The notes under the pieces: generated by a model
What the model was told of the DNA's origin: nothing
The model's input: only the letters and a program-made list of their open reading frames with translations
Databases searched by the model: none
Shown: piece after piece, positions 60,801 to 64,000 of the stretch
Layout: each line of letters opens with the position of its first letter
Numbering within the stretch: position 1 is the first letter of the stretch
Translations under genes and position numbers: made by a program
Source: Ktedonobacter sp. SOSP1-85
Lineage (GTDB): Bacteria > Chloroflexota > Ktedonobacteria > Ktedonobacterales > Ktedonobacteraceae
Direction: 5' to 3'
NCBI RefSeq assembly: GCF_016587415.1
Contig: NZ_BNJI01000003.1
Location: 806,001-870,000 of the forward strand
Length of the DNA stretch: 64,000 nt

Positions 60801-61739
60801 TCACTTCCAGTTTACTCGTCCGGTGACGACCAGCACGAGTGCAAAGCAGAACATGGGGACAAGGCCGAACAGGCCAATGGGCGCGCTTAAAAGCGAGTTA
60901 CCCCTCGAGAGAGCCAGTACTCCAAAATTTGCTTGCGCGTTGAACGCAGCATGGGCCAGGGTCGAGGGCCAGACACTGCCAGAACGGAAACGCAACCAGG
61001 CAAAAATGATACTGAGCAGGACAGTGAAAAGCATCATCATCAAGATACCAAGCCAGGGATGACCGGGATAATTGTACCCATCCAGCACAATCAATGGAGC
61101 ATGCCAGAAACCCCAGACCAGGCCGACAAGGATGGCTGCTGGGAGACCGCCAAGTGGAGCCAGGCGTGGGAGCAGGTAACCGCGCCAGCCAAATTCTTCC
61201 CCAAAAGTAAAGATCATGTTGAAAGGGAGGCCCAGGGTAAACGCCAACACTATCTGCGAGATCAGGCTGATTGTTGCCAACTGCGTTGTGGACATCCCAA
61301 GCTGCAGCACGCGCGTCCCCAGACGCGTTTGAAGAGCGTTGGCGAGTGTGTGCAGATGTTGGTTAAGATCCCAATGTTCATAACCCACCAGCAACACAAA
61401 GCCGATACTGGCCGCGATCAGTATCGGCGGAACGATGTAGGCTGCCAGATACATCCAACTCGCGCCACGCTGCCCTTTGGAGCGCAATCCAAGTCCCGCG
61501 TCGGCGAACCCCTCGTGGCGGATCAGGCGGGTCAGCAGCGCTCCCAGTGCCGGGCCAAACATCCCAATCGCGGCCCGGATGGAGAAAGAGATGCCCACGG
61601 CACGCAATCCAAGCCAGAGACTCCAACTGATGCCAAACGTGAGGAGTAAAAAGAGGCCGATACCTTGCCAATCTACCCTGGCTGGCTGAGAGGATGCAGG
61701 CGCAATCGGGTCGCCTGACCGTAAGGAGGTTTCCATCAT
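60801..61739 (-). CDS. CPBP-family intramembrane metalloprotease
   Basis: This 312-residue membrane protein of the CPBP/Abi family has the motif 1 Glu pair in FTFGEEFGWRGYLLPRL (about 180), motif 2 FxxxH in GLVWGFWHAPLIVLDG (about 208) and motif 3 in LAHAAFNAQANFG (about 270). Such proteins cut prenylated or membrane proteins, or protect against bacteriocins. The start may be ATG 61739 or 61736, with AAAGGAAAG directly before. An SdpI-like immunity gene lies upstream on the same strand, a telling neighbour. Confidence 0.9.
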   Translation of the reverse strand: MMETSLRSGDPIAPASSQPARVDWQGIGLFLLLTFGISWSLWLGLRAVGISFSIRAAIGMFGPALGALLTRLIRHEGFADAGLGLRSKGQRGASWMYLAAYIVPPILIAASIGFVLLVGYEHWDLNQHLHTLANALQTRLGTRVLQLGMSTTQLATISLISQIVLAFTLGLPFNMIFTFGEEFGWRGYLLPRLAPLGGLPAAILVGLVWGFWHAPLIVLDGYNYPGHPWLGILMMMLFTVLLSIIFAWLRFRSGSVWPSTLAHAAFNAQANFGVLALSRGNSLLSAPIGLFGLVPMFCFALVLVVTGRVNWK

Positions 61740-61798
61740 CTTTCCTTTGAATGAATAGATGTGTGAGTACGGCTATGACTATGTGTTTCTCGGTCTCA

Positions 61799-62287
61799 TC
61801 AGTTCTCGGCTGGGGGATCGTCGAAAGATCCCGGTGCGTACTCTGGTTGTTCGCGTCGGTAACTGATATATGAATATAGATAGAGAAAGGCAGCCATCAA
61901 CAAGACCAGAGAAAGGAGAAACCAGGGACGGAATGCCGGCATGAAGCTTAGCGGAATGCAAAGCAGGCCGCAAGCAACAAAGAACCTGCCCCCGACACGA
62001 TGAGTGCGTTCCCACGAAGCATCACTGCTGAGCGTCCAAGGCGTGCGAATGCCCATCCAGAAATTCCGACGCAGTTTGCCAAGATAGTTGCCTGTGAAGA
62101 TGAACAGCCCGCCAAGTCCCAACGAGATGAAAAAGCTTATGTCGAGGTTCATTCCCAGGTTGTTCGCCGTTGCAATGGCCTGGACCAGGAGCAGCACCAC
62201 GATACTGCCCATGAAAAGGAGACCTGTACTAGGTATTGACAACGTGTACGAAAGTGAGCTAAAATCATTACATGTACTCAGTAGCAC
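61799..62287 (-). pseudogene. SdpI-family membrane protein, apparently truncated by IS607
   Basis: The open frame gives 162 residues. From about residue 22 it is SdpI-like (GLLFMGSIVVLLLVQAIA, then GLGGLFIFTGNYLGKLRRNFWMGIRTPWTLSSDASWERTHRVGGRFF), the C-terminal half of SdpI-type immunity proteins. The first 20 or so residues come from the left end of the IS607 element, whose promoter and start codon lie on the other strand. Full SdpI proteins usually have an extra N-terminal domain with DUF1648, so the gene seems cut by the insertion. Shorter family members exist, so truncation is likely but not proven. Confidence 0.7.
62236..62265 (+). promoter_or_regulatory. tnpA promoter implying a leaderless transcript
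   Basis: Perfect TTGACA (62236-62241) and TAAAAT (62260-62265) with an 18-base spacer. A start seven bases after the -10 falls on the A of the tnpA ATG (62272), and no ribosome site exists, so the mRNA is predicted to be leaderless. Confidence 0.65.
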
Positions 62288-62901
62288 AGTTTGCCAAGCA
62301 GGTGGGCGTCAGCGTGAAAACCTTGCAGCGCTGGGATCGGGAAGGCCGTCTCAAAGCGAAACGAACCCTTTCTGGGCGGCGCTACTATGATGAGGCCGAT
62401 CTGGCTACGGCGCTCAACCTTCCTCAACGGCCAGCCATCCGCCGAACGGTGGCCTATTGCCGGGTGTCGAGCCCTGCTCAACGGCCGGATTTACAGAACC
62501 AACGGGCCGCCTTAGAGCGTTACGCCGTTTCCAAGCCACTGGTGGTGGATGAGTGGATCATGGAAATCGGGGGCGGCCTCAATTTTGAGCGCAAACAGTT
62601 TCTCAGGCTTGTAGACGCCATTGTCGAGGGAGAGGTTTCGTGCCTGCTCATCGCCCATGAGGATCGGCTGGCTCGCTTTGGCTTTGCTCTGCTCAAGCAT
62701 CTGTGCGAGACTCACCACACGGAATTGGTCGTGATGAACACCGAGACGCTCTCGCCCGAACAAGAGGTAGTGCAGGACTTGATGAGTATTGTCCACGGTT
62801 TTAGCTCACGCTTGTATGGCCTCAGGACGTACCGCAAAGCCTTAGAGGAAGCGCTCAAGGATGAAAACCGCGCACAAGATCCGGATGAATCCCACCCCTG
62901 A
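62272..62901 (+). CDS. tnpA: IS607-type serine recombinase (TnpA)
   Basis: This 209-residue transposase has an N-terminal MerR-like helix-turn-helix (MYSVAQFAKQVGVSVKTLQRWDREG, about 1-25, then SGRRYY) placed before the catalytic domain, the order unique to IS607. The catalytic Ser lies in YCRVSSPAQRPDLQNQ (about 65), with EDRLARFGFALL (about 128) as the conserved Arg block. It forms a tetramer that excises and inserts the element through phosphoserine links. Its last 41 bases overlap tnpB. Confidence 0.93.
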   Translation: MYSVAQFAKQVGVSVKTLQRWDREGRLKAKRTLSGRRYYDEADLATALNLPQRPAIRRTVAYCRVSSPAQRPDLQNQRAALERYAVSKPLVVDEWIMEIGGGLNFERKQFLRLVDAIVEGEVSCLLIAHEDRLARFGFALLKHLCETHHTELVVMNTETLSPEQEVVQDLMSIVHGFSSRLYGLRTYRKALEEALKDENRAQDPDESHP

Positions 62902-64000
62902 ACAGGTGGAGTATCTCAAACGAGCCTGTGGCACCAGACGTTTTATCTACAACTGGGGACGGGAACAATGGGAGAAGCAGTATCAGGCGTATAAAGCTGA
63001 GCAGGAAAGCGTTCCCGAAGAGCAGCGCGTGCTCACGCCTCCCAATGCGTTCGCGCTCAAAAAACAGTTCCACCAGATTCGGGAACAAGACTATCCTTGG
63101 ACCTACCAGGTCACCAAATGTGTCGTAGAGGGAGCCTTCGACGACCTCAAGAAAGCGTATGACAACTTCTTTGCAGGCCGAGCGAACTACCCGCAGTACG
63201 AGAAAAAGGGGAAGTCGCACGAGTCGTTCTATCTCTCCAACGATAAATTCACCTTGGGGAGCCATTGGATCTCGATCCCCGGGCTTGGTCGCTTCATCCT
63301 CGATCAACGCCAAACGAAGAAGGACCGAGGCAAGCTGCTGCGCAAGCTTGGAACGGTCAATCTGGCAGAAAAGCTGCGCTTTGTCGAAAAGGGGAAGGCA
63401 AGCGTTCCCACGAAGAAACGCAACCAGCGCAAGCAGGTCGTGTGCGAACGAGTCAAGATTCTGGGGGGACCGTCAGCTGTGAAGCAGGCCACTGGTACGT
63501 CTCCATTCAAGTAGACATCACACGGGAGCGTCCCAAAGCTCCCGAACCAGTGGTGGGGGTGGATGTGGGCTTGAAGCAAGCTGCTGTGGTGAGCGATGGA
63601 CGCAGGCTTGAGAACCAAAGGCCATTAGCGCTCCATCTCAAGAAACTCGGCAAGCTGCAACGCAAGCTGTCAAAGAAACAGAAGACGAAAGACCTTCAAA
63701 CCAAGCGAACCGTATTTAGCAAGCAGTATGAGAAGCAACGACTCAAGGTCGCGCGCAAGCATCAGCAGATCGCCAACATCCGGCGGGATGTCCAGCACAA
63801 GTTCACGACCGAACTGGCGCGAACCTGTGGGGCCATCGGCATCGAAGACCTCAACATCCTGGGGATGATGGCCAACCGGAAGCTCTCGCGTGCCGTGGCC
63901 GATGCCGCGATGGGGCAACTGTTGCAGTTTTTGAAGACCAAAGTGGCCAACGCCGGGGGCGATCTCTTCATCGCCTCGCGCTGGTTTGCTTCGACCAAAC
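62861..64000 (+). pseudogene. tnpB: TnpB RNA-guided nuclease, frameshifted and cut by the window end
   Basis: The first frame (to the stop at 63512-63514) gives 217 residues starting MKTAHKIRMNPTPEQVEYLK, the TnpB N-terminal helical domain. From 63469 the frame one base back continues TVSCEAGHWYVSIQVDIT, then the first RuvC Asp in VVGVDVGLKQ and the RuvC Glu in GIEDLNILG. The third acidic residue and zinc ribbon lie beyond 64000. The shift falls in six G (63463-63468); one added G restores the frame. An alternative is -1 ribosomal slippage at G GGG GGA. TnpB is the ancestor of Cas12 and maintains the element by guided cutting. Confidence 0.85.

Larger units (their letters stand above)
62226..64000 (+). 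mobile_element. IS607-family insertion sequence, left part
   Basis: A serine-recombinase transposase (62272-62901) followed by an overlapping TnpB gene is the IS607 layout. The left end lies somewhere at about 62226-62236, where sdpI homology stops. The right end, including any omega RNA that normally overlaps the tnpB 3' end, is outside the window. The exact boundary cannot be fixed without an empty-site sequence. Confidence 0.82.

Noticed and set aside
1..64000. tRNA or rRNA genes
   Set aside because: No cloverleaf with a TTCRANNC arm and no rRNA-like segment was found when scanning the intergenic regions by eye; a covariance search was not possible.

Overview
The window looks like a stretch of chromosome from a soil or compost Chloroflexota of the Ktedonobacteria type (Ktedonobacter/Dictyobacter-like). 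This is inferred from the gene repertoire and a moderate GC content, not from a marker gene: there is no rRNA, tRNA or CRISPR array here. Supporting signs are a Ser/Thr kinase fused to WD40 repeats, DUF2277, a sedolisin, fungal cell-wall glycosidases (GH30, GH76, GH125, GH172), many one-component regulators, and many long palindromes between genes.

Layout. 1-9.2 kb: two tandem oligoendopeptidase F genes (one cut by the window edge), uronate isomerase, a YtxH-like protein, a small basic protein, a secreted sedolisin, a YbaK-type deacylase, an O-methyltransferase and a DUF4352 membrane protein. 9.4-11.7 kb: MFS exporter with its TetR regulator. 11.8-21 kb: a Gln/Asn-rich protein, a solo PAS protein, recD2 and hflX (each broken by a one-base shift), MazG-like, a GAF histidine kinase and a DoxX-Rieske fusion. 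21-32.7 kb: GH172, LLM oxidoreductase, GH30 with an inserted domain, an alpha/beta hydrolase, kinase-WD40, DUF2277, a membrane/GAF gene pair and a secreted HIH-motif protein. 32.9-34.9 kb: DinB-like protein, then a GNAT-TetR operon. 34.9-43.5 kb: LacI regulator, two sugar permeases, a binding lipoprotein, GH76 and GH125. This is best read as an alpha-mannan uptake and degradation locus controlled through four LacI operators. 43.6-62.3 kb: Eis-like GNAT, CoA-transferase, DMT permease, ArsR-AHSA1, RF-like hydrolase, a nucleotidyltransferase pair, MurJ, MarR-GNAT, Ca/cation antiporter and CDF operon, TIM-barrel epimerase, an amino-acid permease-GGDEF fusion, CPBP protease and an SdpI-like protein. 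62.2-64 kb: an IS607-family element (serine recombinase plus TnpB) that runs off the window and appears to have truncated the sdpI-like gene.

The most unusual feature is the set of dispersed, very long (up to 35 bp per arm), often perfect palindromes at gene ends. Several share a constant flank but have entirely different stem sequences. Another group shares a GTAGGGTCC arm module and is present in recognisable copies. Three genes are broken by single-base losses, all in G/C homopolymers, so sequencing error must be considered for each.
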